Shown: positions 8,697-16,876 of the stretch, piece after piece
Layout: each line of letters begins with the position of its first letter
Position numbering within the stretch: position 1 is the first letter of the stretch
From: Candidatus Bipolaricaulota bacterium
Lineage (GTDB): Bacteria > Bipolaricaulota > Bipolaricaulia > Bipolaricaulales > Bipolaricaulaceae
Direction: 5' to 3'
Length of the DNA stretch: 38,126 nt
Assembly: GCA_026418075.1 (NCBI GenBank)
Contig: JAOACA010000001.1
Span: 1 to 38,126, forward strand
Made by a program: the position numbers and the translations under genes
Notes under the pieces: model-generated
Database searches by the model: none
Told to the model about the DNA's origin: nothing
The model's input: the letters and a program-made list of their open reading frames with translations, nothing else

Positions 8697-9514
8697 ACGC
8701 GCTTGGGAAGCGCCTCCTCACCGCGGCCGTCGCCATTCCGACGGTCTTGGGGGTGTTTTGGCTCTGCGACCGCTACCGCCTCGACTGGGGGGTGTGCCTG
8801 TTCCTCTCCGCGGTGACGATGGTCGCCGGCTGGGAGTACCTCCACCTCGTGGGAAGGCTTGGGATCCCGCTTCCAAAGGAACTCTTCATGTTCGCGATCC
8901 CCGCCTACCTCATGCTCCTTGTGCCCTGGCGGGGGGAGTACGCGGTGGTCCTCGCGGCAGGGGTGGTGTACCTGATCGTGTTCTACAGCTTCTCCCGAAG
9001 GGGTGCGCGGGAGGGGTTCTTTGCGTCGCTGGCGGGCACGTTTGGGTTCCTGTACCTCCCGGTGACGATCGGGGTCGTGTACCTCCTTTTCCGGGACGCG
9101 GGGTTCCCCTACATCGCCCACTTCCTCCTCATGGTGTGGGGGTACGACTCGGGGGCGTACTTCGTGGGGAGCCTCCTCGGCCGGCACCAGCTCCTCCCCC
9201 GGGTGTCGCTGGCCAAGACGTGGGAGGGGGTGGCGGGGGGGCTGGTCCTCGCCACGGCCGCGGCGGCCCTCCTTCCGGCGTTCTGGGAGGACCTCCCCCG
9301 GTGGGCCCCGGCGATCGTGGTCCTCGGGGTGTCCGTGGGGGCGTTCTGTCAGCTCGGGGACCTCTTCGAGTCCCTTCTCAAGCGGGCGGCAGGGGTGAAG
9401 GACACCGGGCGGATGTTCCCTGGGCACGGGGGGATGCTCGACCGAATCGACGGCCTTCTCGCCGCGGTCCCGGTCTACTTCTTCTTCCTCCGCTACGTCC
9501 TCCGGCTGATCTAG
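8693..9514 (+). CDS. cdsA: phosphatidate cytidylyltransferase
   Basis: Integral membrane enzyme making CDP-diacylglycerol from phosphatidate and CTP, the branch point for acidic phospholipids; PgsA at 16877-17431 would use its product. The 273-residue protein is a run of hydrophobic helices with the C-terminal signature KRAAGVKDTGRMFPGHGG followed by MLDRIDGL, and SLAKTWEGVAGG earlier. The ATG at 8693 overlaps the uppS stop (ATGA); the ORF-track start at 8393 is antisense to nothing real and is rejected. Its TAG stop shares the CTAG tetramer at 9511-9514 with the convergent gene, leaving no room for a separate terminator hairpin. Confidence 0.95.
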   Translation: MNALGKRLLTAAVAIPTVLGVFWLCDRYRLDWGVCLFLSAVTMVAGWEYLHLVGRLGIPLPKELFMFAIPAYLMLLVPWRGEYAVVLAAGVVYLIVFYSFSRRGAREGFFASLAGTFGFLYLPVTIGVVYLLFRDAGFPYIAHFLLMVWGYDSGAYFVGSLLGRHQLLPRVSLAKTWEGVAGGLVLATAAAALLPAFWEDLPRWAPAIVVLGVSVGAFCQLGDLFESLLKRAAGVKDTGRMFPGHGGMLDRIDGLLAAVPVYFFFLRYVLRLI

Positions 9515-9807
9515 CTCCCGAGCTTTTCCTCCACGGAACGGACCTTCTGGAGCATCCGCCCCCGTGGGCCCTCCCGGTCGTCGATCTTGATCAGGGTCGA
9601 GACCCGCCGGCAGTCCGCCCGCACCGCCATGTGGCAGGCCCGGATCACCGCCATTACCTCATCCCACTCCCCCTCGATCACCGTCCCCATCGGGGTGAGC
9701 ATCGAGGGGAGGCCGCTTTCCCGGACAATCTTCTCGCACCGGGCAACGTACGGGGAGAGGGACTCCCCGACGCCGATCGGGGTGATCGAAAACTCGCAGA
9801 CGATCAT
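9511..9807 (-). CDS. MTH1187 family thiamine-binding protein
   Basis: A 98-residue ferredoxin-fold protein of the MTH1187/YkoF-like (DUF77) family, whose characterised members bind thiamine. It opens with IVCEFSITPIGVGESLSPYV and has the conserved SGLPSMLTPMGTVIEG segment, then HMAVRADCRRV. The length matches the family. The ORF track extends it to 9948 through the tldD-like gene; the ATG at 9807 overlaps the preceding TGA as ATGA, which fixes the start. It is the last gene of the Nfu-TldD string. No thiamine transport or synthesis gene is nearby, so the role is inferred from the family only. Confidence 0.88.
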   Translation of the reverse strand: MIVCEFSITPIGVGESLSPYVARCEKIVRESGLPSMLTPMGTVIEGEWDEVMAVIRACHMAVRADCRRVSTLIKIDDREGPRGRMLQKVRSVEEKLGS

Positions 9808-11249
9808 CCGGCACCTCGCACCTGGACCTTGGCGAACTTCGCCGGGGCCACCCCGTGCCCGACCTGCATCACCTGGCTGGGCTCGCCCTTGCCGCAGTTG
9901 GGGACGCCCCACAGGTGCCACTCCTTGGGCCCGGCGATCGCCACGCACGAGGCCCAGAACTGGGGCGTGATCCCGGTGTAGAGGGGGTTCTTGAGGATCC
10001 GGGCCTTCCGCCCATCCACGATCTCCCAGGCGATCTCGGTCCCGAACTGGAAGTTCACCCGCCGGTCGTCGATCGACCAGGATTTATTGGTAGCAAAGAG
10101 GATCCCGTGTTTCGTGTCCCGGATGAGGTCGTCGAGGGTTCCCTCCCCGGGGAGGAGGTTGATGTTCGTCATCCGGACGATGGGGATTCGGGCCCAGCTT
10201 GAGGCCCGGGCCGCGCCGCCGCTCCGGCGGGCCCCGATCTTGGGGGCGGTGTCCCGGGAGGAGAGGTACCCGACAAAGATCCCGTTTCGGACGAGGTCGA
10301 CCCGCTGGGCGGGGACCCCCTCGTCGTCGTAGCCAAACGTCCCGAGGCCCCCCGGCACCGTGGCGTCGGCCACGAGGTTCACGATATCTGAGCCGTAGCG
10401 GAAGGTTCCGAGCTTATCAAGGGTGAGGAAGCTCCCCCCCGCGTAGGAGAGCTCGGTCCCCAGGACCCGGTCGAGCTCGGTGGGGTGGCCCACCGACTCG
10501 TGGACCTGGAGGGCAAGCTGGGACCCCTCGAGGATGATGTCGAAGACACCCGTGGGGCACACCGGGGCGGAGAGGAGGGCCACCGCTTCCTCCGCGATCT
10601 CGGTCGCGTGATCGACGAGGTGGAGGCCCTCGATGAACTCGTAGCCGGCGCTCGCGTAGTCGCCACCGAACGAGCAGGGGTAGGACCGGCGCTGGAACTC
10701 GCCCGCTCCTGCGGCGTAGGCCTCGATCCCCGCCCCGCAGTTCGTCAGGGTCTGGCGGATGAAGGACCCCTCCGTGTTCCCAAAGACCTTCTCCACCCGC
10801 CACGAGGCGATCCCGCCCTTGGCCATCGCGGCCCCGGGGACGGCGAGGATCCGGTCCGTGCAGGAGAAGAGGAGGTCGAGCTTCTCCGCCAGGGGCACGG
10901 CGAGGGGATCGCGCTTGCAGGGGCCCACGAACTTCGCCCTGTGGGCGGGCTCGGGGGCGAGCTCGACCCGTTCCCTCCGGACGGAGGCCGTGGCCCGCGC
11001 GATCGCGAGGGCGGTTTTGGCCGCCTTGGCGATCGCCCGCTTCCCGGTGTCCCCGGTGGCGGCGAACCCCCAGGCGCCGTCGTGGAGGACGCGGATCCCC
11101 ACGCCCCGCGACTCCCTCCGGGAGATCGCCTCGACCTCCCGGTTCTTGACGCTCACGTTCTCCTCGGTGCGGACCTCGGCCCGCACCTCCCCGTAGTCCA
11201 CCCCAAGGTCTTCCAGGGCGTTCAACCCCGCTTGGACGAGTTCCTCCAT
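9804..11249 (-). CDS. tldD: TldD/PmbA family metallopeptidase
   Basis: Member of the TldD/TldE family of zinc metalloproteases, which in E. coli process antitoxin and modified peptides. The 481-residue protein has the family's HExxxH zinc motif as HESVGHPTELDR at about residue 265, followed by a DDEGVPAQR loop and a C-terminal NCGKGEPSQVMQVGHG block. These mark a TldD (active) rather than TldE (metal-less) paralogue; no TldE partner is adjacent. The ATG at 11249 has GGAGGGAGGA upstream; the longer ORF to 11357 runs into the Nfu gene. It follows nfu by 17 bases and overlaps the next gene as ATGA. Confidence 0.9.
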   Translation of the reverse strand: MEELVQAGLNALEDLGVDYGEVRAEVRTEENVSVKNREVEAISRRESRGVGIRVLHDGAWGFAATGDTGKRAIAKAAKTALAIARATASVRRERVELAPEPAHRAKFVGPCKRDPLAVPLAEKLDLLFSCTDRILAVPGAAMAKGGIASWRVEKVFGNTEGSFIRQTLTNCGAGIEAYAAGAGEFQRRSYPCSFGGDYASAGYEFIEGLHLVDHATEIAEEAVALLSAPVCPTGVFDIILEGSQLALQVHESVGHPTELDRVLGTELSYAGGSFLTLDKLGTFRYGSDIVNLVADATVPGGLGTFGYDDEGVPAQRVDLVRNGIFVGYLSSRDTAPKIGARRSGGAARASSWARIPIVRMTNINLLPGEGTLDDLIRDTKHGILFATNKSWSIDDRRVNFQFGTEIAWEIVDGRKARILKNPLYTGITPQFWASCVAIAGPKEWHLWGVPNCGKGEPSQVMQVGHGVAPAKFAKVQVRGAG

Positions 11250-11266
11250 CGTCTCCTCCCTCCAGG

Positions 11267-11488
11267 CTACGCCGCCTCGACGGCGGTGACCTCCGGGACC
11301 TCCTCCTTGAGCATCCGCTCGATCGTGTTGGCAAGCGTCATCGCCGCCATCGGGCACCCGTGGCAGGCCCCGACGAGCTTGACCCGCACGACCCCGTCCT
11401 CGGTGACCTCGACGAGCTCCACGTCCCCTCCGTCGGCCTGGAGGTACATCCGAATCCCCTCCAGCGCTTCCCGGACCTTCTCTTCCAT
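11267..11488 (-). CDS. NifU-like C-terminal (Nfu) iron-sulfur scaffold
   Basis: A 73-residue single-domain Nfu protein that would carry a bridging [4Fe-4S] cluster and pass it to target proteins. The conserved ADGGDVELVEV start and the CxxC motif in GACHGCPMAAMTL are intact. Single-domain Nfu proteins of 70-80 residues are common. The ATG at 11488 follows AAGGAGGG; the upstream 40 codons in the ORF track are intergenic. It leads the TldD string and is divergent from holB. No other Fe-S assembly gene is visible in the window. Confidence 0.93.
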   Translation of the reverse strand: MEEKVREALEGIRMYLQADGGDVELVEVTEDGVVRVKLVGACHGCPMAAMTLANTIERMLKEEVPEVTAVEAA

Positions 11489-11596
11489 GGCTCCCTCCTT
11501 GTCCGGACCAAGCTTAGCCCCTTCCGGGCTCCCGGGCGACCGCGCCCAGGGGGGAGGTGCACGGGGTCTCCCCCACCGCACCCACGGGCTCCCACC

Positions 11597-11625
11597 TTGT
11601 CTCCTCACAAGGGCCCCCGTACCCT
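11597..11625 (+). promoter_or_regulatory. predicted promoter of the holB-ricT pair
   Basis: TTGTCT at 11597-11602 and TACCCT at 11620-11625 are separated by exactly 17 bases. Transcription would begin about 11632, two bases before the ATG at 11634, and there is no Shine-Dalgarno sequence. The mRNA is therefore predicted to be leaderless or nearly so. Confidence 0.5.
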
Positions 11626-11633
11626 TCTTCCCG

Positions 11634-12503
11634 ATGATTCCTGAACTCTACGTCGGGCCGGGAGCCCCAGGGGCCGCCCTCCGCCGGGCCGCGGAGCTCC
11701 TGGGCCACGCCCCCACGGACCACCCCGACGCCCGCGTCCTCTCCGCGGAGGGAGCGGACATCGGGATCGACCAGGTCCGGGACCTCATCCTGTGGGCCCG
11801 GTACGGACCGGCCCTCGCCCCGCGGAAAGTGGCCCTGATCGGACCCGCCGAGAGGCTTACCCGCGAGGCGGCCAACGCCCTCCTCAAGCTCCTCGAGGAG
11901 CTCCCACCCCACCTTGCCGCCGTCCTGTTCGCCGAAGCCCTCGACCAGGTCCTCCCCACCGTCCGCTCCCGGTGCGCCCTCCGCTGGAGCGGCGGGGGAG
12001 AGGAGCCGATCCGGGCCGCCCTCCGCACGAGCGGCTACGACGAGGAGGAGATCGCGTTCCTCCTCTCCTTCCTCGACCGCGACGAGGACGCCGCCCCGTT
12101 CCTTGCCGCACGCCGGAATCCCCGCAAGGAGTGGGAGGAGGCGGTGGCAGGTGCCGAAAAGCTTGATCTAGTCGGCCTGGCCAAGGAACTGGCGGAACGG
12201 GCTGGGGATCCGCTTTCCCGGTGGGCGCTGGGGGCAAGCCTCGCCCGGCGGCTCCCCCGCGCCGGCGCGGACGAGGTCCTCCAGGCAATGGAGGCCCTTG
12301 CCAGGGGAGGGAAGGAGACCGTGGCTACATTCCTCACCGAGCTCGCCCGGGTCCTCGTTTGGACCGGGGGGTGGCCCGATGTCCCCTTGGAGAAGCGGCT
12401 GGAGTGGGCCCACAAGGCGTCCCTGGCCCGGGGGGAGCTTGAGGACAACGCCAACCCCAGGCTCCTTGCGGAGGTGGTGGCCCTGTGGCCGCGGAGACCC
12501 TAG
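11634..12503 (+). CDS. holB: DNA polymerase III delta-prime-like subunit
   Basis: A 289-residue AAA+ clamp-loader-type protein. The recognisable block is REAANALLKLLEELPPHLA followed by LPTVRSRCA, which is the delta-prime/gamma sensor and SRC region. The N-terminus is short: only GPGAPG remains where a P-loop would be, there is no GKT/S, and the zinc cysteines of gamma/tau are absent. This fits a non-ATP-binding delta-prime. The C-terminal part is helical and little conserved. The ORF track joins it to 10485, but the ATG at 11634 matches the start of the domain and a near-leaderless promoter. It overlaps ricT by 19 bases, the same holB-ricT order as in Bacillus. Confidence 0.8.
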   Translation: MIPELYVGPGAPGAALRRAAELLGHAPTDHPDARVLSAEGADIGIDQVRDLILWARYGPALAPRKVALIGPAERLTREAANALLKLLEELPPHLAAVLFAEALDQVLPTVRSRCALRWSGGGEEPIRAALRTSGYDEEEIAFLLSFLDRDEDAAPFLAARRNPRKEWEEAVAGAEKLDLVGLAKELAERAGDPLSRWALGASLARRLPRAGADEVLQAMEALARGGKETVATFLTELARVLVWTGGWPDVPLEKRLEWAHKASLARGELEDNANPRLLAEVVALWPRRP

Positions 12504-13297
12504 GGGCGCTCGTCCGGAGGTGGGGTCCGGCGCGGGAACTGCACCCCGCGGCCTGGGGCACCGCGGTGGGCGAGCCAGGCGAGACCTGGGTCGAGGAGGA
12601 GGGAAGCACCCTGTGGCTGGCGAAGGTCCTCAAATCCCCCCTCACCCATCCCGGGACCCCGCGGACCCGCCTTGTGCGCCGGGCCACGGACGGGGACTGG
12701 GCGACCTACCGCACCCGGGCCCGGGAGGCCGAAGAGCTCCGGCGGGCTGCCCAAGGGCAGGCCGCCGCGCGCTCCCTCCCCATGCGGTTCGTGGGCGCCG
12801 AGCTCGACCTTGGGCGCACCTACCTCCGCCTCCACTTCACCGCCCCCGACCGGGTCGACTTCCGGGAGCTCCTCCGGGAGCTCGGGGGGAGTTTCCGGTT
12901 GCGGATTGAGCTCCACCAGGTGGGGCCGCGGGACGCGGCGAAGTTCCTGGGGGAGGTGGGGCTGTGCGGCCGGCCCCTGTGCTGCCGCACGTTCCTCCAC
13001 AAGCTCCGGCCCGTGCCGCTGGAGCTCGCCTTCGAGCAGGGACTGTCCCTGAACCCCGAGCGGCTGACCGGGGTCTGCGGCCGGCTCACCTGCTGCCTCC
13101 TCTACGAACACGAGCAGTACCGGGAGGCCTTGGAGGGGATGCCCAAGCTGGGGACCAAGGTCCAGTGGGGCGGCCGCACGGGGAAGGTCGTGGCCCTCAA
13201 CGTGTTCCAGGGGACGTTCACCGTCCAGTGGCCGGACGGCACGCGGTCCGAGCACCGGGGGACCGCACCCGAGGACGGCCGGCCCCCGAGCGGTTGA
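12485..13297 (+). CDS. ricT: PSP1 / RicT (YaaT) family protein
   Basis: A 270-residue protein of the PSP1 C-terminal domain family (Bacillus YaaT/RicT). In Bacillus, RicT joins RicA and RicF to affect RNase Y and development and binds iron-sulfur clusters. The cysteine-rich motifs are clear: LCGRPLCCRTFL and GVCGRLTCCLLYEHEQY, preceded by LGRTYLRLHFTAPDRVDFREL. The C-terminal 50 residues resemble a KOW/SH3-like segment (GTKVQWGGRTGKVVALNVFQG). The start is a GTG inside the end of holB. The stop is one base from the convergent gene's stop. No RicA or RicF partner is in the window. Confidence 0.88.
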   Translation: MAAETLGALVRRWGPARELHPAAWGTAVGEPGETWVEEEGSTLWLAKVLKSPLTHPGTPRTRLVRRATDGDWATYRTRAREAEELRRAAQGQAAARSLPMRFVGAELDLGRTYLRLHFTAPDRVDFRELLRELGGSFRLRIELHQVGPRDAAKFLGEVGLCGRPLCCRTFLHKLRPVPLELAFEQGLSLNPERLTGVCGRLTCCLLYEHEQYREALEGMPKLGTKVQWGGRTGKVVALNVFQGTFTVQWPDGTRSEHRGTAPEDGRPPSG

Positions 13298-13298
13298 C

Positions 13299-14000
13299 CT
13301 ACCCCGCCCGCTTCAGCCCCCCAGGAAGGACCTCCCGAAGGTAGAACACAAGCCCCTCCCCCGGGACCTCCCCCCCAAGAAGGAGGTCCCCCTGGCCGAA
13401 GAGCCGCACCTCCCTTCCCCCCACCCTCACGGTGTAGAGTTCGGCGGGAAGGGGTTTCCCCGCGACGTCCAACGTGACCGGCTCCGGCCGGCCCCCCTCC
13501 ACGGGAACGGCCGCCCGCTCCCCGGGGAGGACCGCGGTGAGCCCGCCTCGAACCTGGACGGCCCGGTAGAGGGCGAACCACGGGCCCACCGCCCGCGCCC
13601 CCAAGAAGACAAACGGCGGGAGGGCGGAAAGCGCCGTCACCCGCCGAAAGAGGCCGGAGCCCGCGACCACCCGCGGCCGGCCCTCCACCACCCGCACCCC
13701 CACCCGGGAGCGCCCCTCCTCGCCGTAGTACAGGGGGTTCCAGTCCCGGTCAAGAACAAGAAGGGAGGCAAACCCTTCCCCCTCCCGCCGCCCGGTGGAC
13801 TCGATCCGGTAGAGCCCGTCCACAAGCCACAGGGAAAACACCTCCTCCCCAACCGCCTTCCCCTCCCGAACGAGGACGTAGGTCCCCCCCTCGATCTGGG
13901 TTCCGCCCGCAAGCCCGGGGACCTCTTGGGGAGCGGGGAGGAGGAGGAGCACAACCCCCAGGGCCAGCGCCGCGATGAGCACAACCCGCCAGAGTTCCAT
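13299..14000 (-). CDS. hypothetical membrane-anchored protein
   Basis: I do not recognise this 233-residue protein. It begins with one strongly hydrophobic segment (MELWRVVLIAALALGVVLLLL), which could be a signal anchor or uncleaved signal peptide, so the rest is probably outside the membrane. The remainder is rich in short beta-strand patterns with Gly/Arg turns, including YVLVREGKAVGEEVF, RIESTGRREGEG and DRDWNPLYYGEE. This layout resembles DUF3108-like beta-barrel lipid-binding proteins, but that is only a visual impression. It lies 35 bases downstream of fusA on the same strand and has its own -10-like TAGGAT nine bases before the ATG. It converges on ricT with a one-base gap. Confidence 0.75.
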   Translation of the reverse strand: MELWRVVLIAALALGVVLLLLPAPQEVPGLAGGTQIEGGTYVLVREGKAVGEEVFSLWLVDGLYRIESTGRREGEGFASLLVLDRDWNPLYYGEEGRSRVGVRVVEGRPRVVAGSGLFRRVTALSALPPFVFLGARAVGPWFALYRAVQVRGGLTAVLPGERAAVPVEGGRPEPVTLDVAGKPLPAELYTVRVGGREVRLFGQGDLLLGGEVPGEGLVFYLREVLPGGLKRAG

Positions 14001-14009
14001 GTGACCGGA

Positions 14010-14015
14010 ATCCTA
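14010..14015 (-). promoter_or_regulatory. -10-like element before the 13299-14000 gene
   Basis: TAGGAT on the minus strand ends nine bases before the ATG, and no Shine-Dalgarno sequence is present. The same hexamer serves the DUF4438 gene. No good -35 is seen. Confidence 0.3.
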
Positions 14016-14035
14016 CCGGCGCCCGGGGGGCGGTG

Positions 14036-16105
14036 CTAGCGGCGCCCCTGGGCCCGTTTCTCCACGATCTCCTCGGCCAGGGCCGGGGGCACGGCCTCGT
14101 AGCGGGAAAAGCGCATCGAGAACTCCCCGCGGCCGCTCGTGAGGCCGCGGAGTTCGGTGGTGTACCCGAACATCGCCGCCAGGGGCACCTCCGCGTGGAC
14201 GGTCTGGAGGCGGCCCCGGGCCTCGAGGCCCACGATCCGCCCCCGCCGGGAAGCGAGGCTCCCCAGGACCGCCCCGAGGTCGGCCTCGGGGGCGGTGACC
14301 TCGACCTCCATCACCGGCTCCAGAAGGCGCATCCCCGCCTTGCGGCACGCCTCCCGAAACGCGGCCGCGGCGCAGGCCCGGAACGCCTGCTCCGAGGAGT
14401 CCACCTCGTGGGCCGAGCCGTCCAGCAGCGCCACCCGGACGTCCACCACCGGGTAGCGGGCGTAGGGGCCCTCGGCCAGCGCCTCCACGATCCCCCGCTC
14501 CACGGCGGGGATGAACTCCTTGGGGATCCGCCCGCCCACGACCTTGTTCGTGAACTCAAACCCCGCCCCCGGCGCGGCGGGCTCGACCCGCAGCACGACG
14601 TGGGCGTACTGGCCGTGGCCCCCGGTCTGCTTCACGAGCTTCCCCTCGTGCTCCACGGTCCCAATCACCGTCTCCCGGTAGGCGACCTGGGGCTGCCCGG
14701 TGGTGACCTCGACCCCGAACTCCCGGCGCAGGCGGTCGACGATGATCTCTAGATGCAACTCCCCCATCCCCGACACGACGACGTCCCCCGTCTCGGGATC
14801 GGTGCGAACGAGGAACGTGGGGTCCTCGGCGGCGAGGTCGGACAGGCCCCGGCTCAGGCGGTCGGCGTCCGTCCGCCGGACGGGGGCCACCGCGAGGTCG
14901 ACCACCGGGGCCGGGAACTCGATCGGGGCGAGAACGATCGGCTTCCGCTCGTCGCACAGGGTGTCCCCGGTGTAGGTGTCCCCCAGGCCCACCGCCGCGC
15001 CCACCTCTCCCGCCCGGAGCTCGTCCACCGGCTCCCGCCGGTCGGCGTGCATCCGAAACAGGCGCCCGATCCGCTGGCGCACGTCGCGGCCCGCGTTGAG
15101 GACCGTGTCCCCGCCCCGGAGAACCCCGGAGTAGACCCGGAGGTAGGTGAGCTTCCCGACGTGGCGGTCGGCCTGGACCTTGAACGCGAGGGCCGCAAGC
15201 GGCGCGTCGTCCCGCGCCTCGCGGACCTCCCCCCGGCCCTCCCAAGTCCCGGCTGCCGGGGGAAGGTCCGCCGGGGAGGGGAGGAACTCGACCACCGCGT
15301 CGAGAAGCCGCTGGATCCCCGTGTTCCGGAACGCTGACCCAGCGAGGACGGGGATGAGACGGCCAGCGATCGTGGCCTTGCGCAGGGCCGCCACCACGTC
15401 CGGAACCGCGAGGGGCTCTCCCGCAAGGTACTGGGCGAGGAGCCGGTCGTCCTCCTCGCACGCCCGCTCCAGGAGCGCCTCCCGGGCCGCCTGGGCCTCC
15501 TCCCCCAAGCCCGCGGGAACCGGCCCCACCACCACCCGCTCCCCCCCGTCGAGGTAGTACAGGGCCTCCATCGTCAGCAGGTCGACGAGCCCCTCAAAGG
15601 TGCCTTCGGCTCCGATCGGGATCACCACTGGGACCGCACTGGCCCCGAGCTGCTCGCGGATCTCCCGGACCACCCCCCAGAAGTCGGCCCCAACGCGGTC
15701 CATCTTGTTCACGAAGGCAATCCGCGGGACGCGGTACCGCTCCGCCTGCCGCCACACCGCCTCCGACTGGGGCTGGACCCCGCCCACCGCGCAGAACAGG
15801 GCCACCATCCCGTCCACGACGCGCAGGCACCGCTCGACCTCCGCGGTGAAGTCCACGTGCCCGGGGGTGTCGATCACGTTGATCCGGTGCCCCTTCCACT
15901 CCGTCGTGGTCGCGGCGGCGGTGATCGTGATCCCCCGCTCCCGTTCCTGGGGCATCCAGTCCATCGTCGCCTCGCCGTCGTCCACCTCGCCGATGCGGTG
16001 GGTCCGGCCGGTGAAGAAGAGGATCCGCTCGGTGACCGTGGTCTTCCCCGCGTCGATGTGGGCGGCGATCCCGATGTTGCGAACTTTTCGAATGTCGTGC
16101 TCCAA
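14036..16105 (-). CDS. fusA: elongation factor G
   Basis: Translational GTPase driving ribosomal translocation. The 689-residue protein has all GTPase motifs: [10 protein letters not shown] (G1), RGITI (G2), DTPGHVDF (G3) and NKMDR (G4), followed by domain II to V blocks such as [19 protein letters not shown] and [17 protein letters not shown]. The length equals standard bacterial EF-G. The ORF track starts at a TTG at 16153; I prefer the TTG at 16105 ([10 protein letters not shown]), which has GAGGAG six bases upstream and gives a standard N-terminus. It stands apart from an str operon; no rpsL, rpsG or tuf is here. It could be an EF-G2-type paralogue, but I see nothing deviant in the motifs. 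Confidence 0.93.
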   Translation of the reverse strand: MEHDIRKVRNIGIAAHIDAGKTTVTERILFFTGRTHRIGEVDDGEATMDWMPQERERGITITAAATTTEWKGHRINVIDTPGHVDFTAEVERCLRVVDGMVALFCAVGGVQPQSEAVWRQAERYRVPRIAFVNKMDRVGADFWGVVREIREQLGASAVPVVIPIGAEGTFEGLVDLLTMEALYYLDGGERVVVGPVPAGLGEEAQAAREALLERACEEDDRLLAQYLAGEPLAVPDVVAALRKATIAGRLIPVLAGSAFRNTGIQRLLDAVVEFLPSPADLPPAAGTWEGRGEVREARDDAPLAALAFKVQADRHVGKLTYLRVYSGVLRGGDTVLNAGRDVRQRIGRLFRMHADRREPVDELRAGEVGAAVGLGDTYTGDTLCDERKPIVLAPIEFPAPVVDLAVAPVRRTDADRLSRGLSDLAAEDPTFLVRTDPETGDVVVSGMGELHLEIIVDRLRREFGVEVTTGQPQVAYRETVIGTVEHEGKLVKQTGGHGQYAHVVLRVEPAAPGAGFEFTNKVVGGRIPKEFIPAVERGIVEALAEGPYARYPVVDVRVALLDGSAHEVDSSEQAFRACAAAAFREACRKAGMRLLEPVMEVEVTAPEADLGAVLGSLASRRGRIVGLEARGRLQTVHAEVPLAAMFGYTTELRGLTSGRGEFSMRFSRYEAVPPALAEEIVEKRAQGRR

Positions 16106-16239
16106 CTTCCGCTCCTCTGCCCCTCGACCCACACGTTCCCCACCCGTCACCAAGGGGAAGGTCCACCGGGTTCCGAGGAAGGAAAGACGAGCCGCGGGGC
16201 GATCTAGGTCAAAGGATACGCGATCGGTCCGCGGAGTCC

Positions 16240-16271
16240 AGGCCCATCGGGGGCCTGCGGAGCGAGCGCAG
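16240..16271. other. two overlapping, mutually exclusive hairpins
   Basis: AGGCCC-ATCGG-GGGCCT (16240-16256) and CTGCG-GAGCGAG-CGCAG (16255-16271) are perfect stems of six and five base pairs. They share bases 16255-16256, so only one can form fully. They sit between the stop of the 16277-16777 gene and fusA on the same strand. No U run follows, so they are not a standard terminator. Confidence 0.35.
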
Positions 16272-16276
16272 AGGGC

Positions 16277-16777
16277 TCAGTAGAGCCAGCCGTGGTCGAG
16301 GCCGATCCGGGTGAGGACCTTGACGCGTTCCTCCTGGGCAGGGCAGCGGGGGTTGGCGGCGACGACGCCCAGGCCGGCGGCCACGGTCCCGAGGGCGAGG
16401 ATCACGTTCCCCGTCGCGTGGCCCTGAACCCCAAGCCAGTACCCACCGGCCACGAACGCCAGGCCCCCGAGGATGAGCCCGGCCCGCGCCGTGCGACACG
16501 AGACGAGCTCCCGCTGGGCCCGGCCCATCGCCTTCCGCCACTCGGCCTCGGTCAGCCGCGGCACCAGGGTCGGATCCGTGCTGAACTCGACCCGGGCGAC
16601 GTCGGAGAGGAGGAAAGTGACCTTCAGGCCACCGGCGGCGCACCACGCGACTGCGTCCGCCGTCACCCCGCAGAGCTCCCCGGCAATCTTCTGCCCACTC
16701 TTGAGGTAGAGGGTATCCGCCCACGCCGAGACACCCACCAGGACGAGCAAAGCCCCGATCCACCACCGTCGTGTCAT
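16277..16777 (-). CDS. hypothetical exported or membrane protein
   Basis: I do not recognise a named family. The 166-residue product starts with a signal peptide-like segment (RRWWIGALLVLVGVSAWA, likely cut after AWA). A short beta-rich domain follows, DTLYLKSGQKIAGELCGV then FLLSDVARVEF, of the kind seen in many secreted proteins that describe a 'gene product expressed as a function of a keyword' SH3-like module. Two hydrophobic helices follow (LILGGLAFVAGGYWLG and a second near VILALGTVAAGLGVV). It ends with a charged tail. The start ATG at 16777 has GGGAGG seven bases upstream, so the ORF-track start at 16804 is rejected. It lies between pgsA and fusA on the same strand. Confidence 0.75.
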   Translation of the reverse strand: MTRRWWIGALLVLVGVSAWADTLYLKSGQKIAGELCGVTADAVAWCAAGGLKVTFLLSDVARVEFSTDPTLVPRLTEAEWRKAMGRAQRELVSCRTARAGLILGGLAFVAGGYWLGVQGHATGNVILALGTVAAGLGVVAANPRCPAQEERVKVLTRIGLDHGWLY

Positions 16778-16809
16778 CGCAGAACCTCCCTCGGAATCCT
16801 CCACGCCCC

Positions 16810-16815
16810 TTTATA
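16810..16815 (-). promoter_or_regulatory. -10-like TATAAA before the 16277-16777 gene
   Basis: TATAAA on the minus strand stands out in a stretch that is otherwise nearly all G and C. It is about 32 bases before the start codon, leaving room for the visible Shine-Dalgarno site. A GC-only palindrome (GCCCCGCGGGGC, 16825-16836) lies just upstream. No -35 is recognised. Confidence 0.35.
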
Positions 16816-16876
16816 GGGCCGCCCGCCCCGCGGGGCCGAGGCCGGCGGACCCGCCCGCGGAGCCCGTCTGTCCCCT

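Noticed and set aside
16825-16836. GCCCCGCGGGGC palindrome as pgsA terminator
   Set aside because: It cannot form a useful hairpin (stem four, loop four) and no U run follows; probably a by-product of GC-rich sequence.
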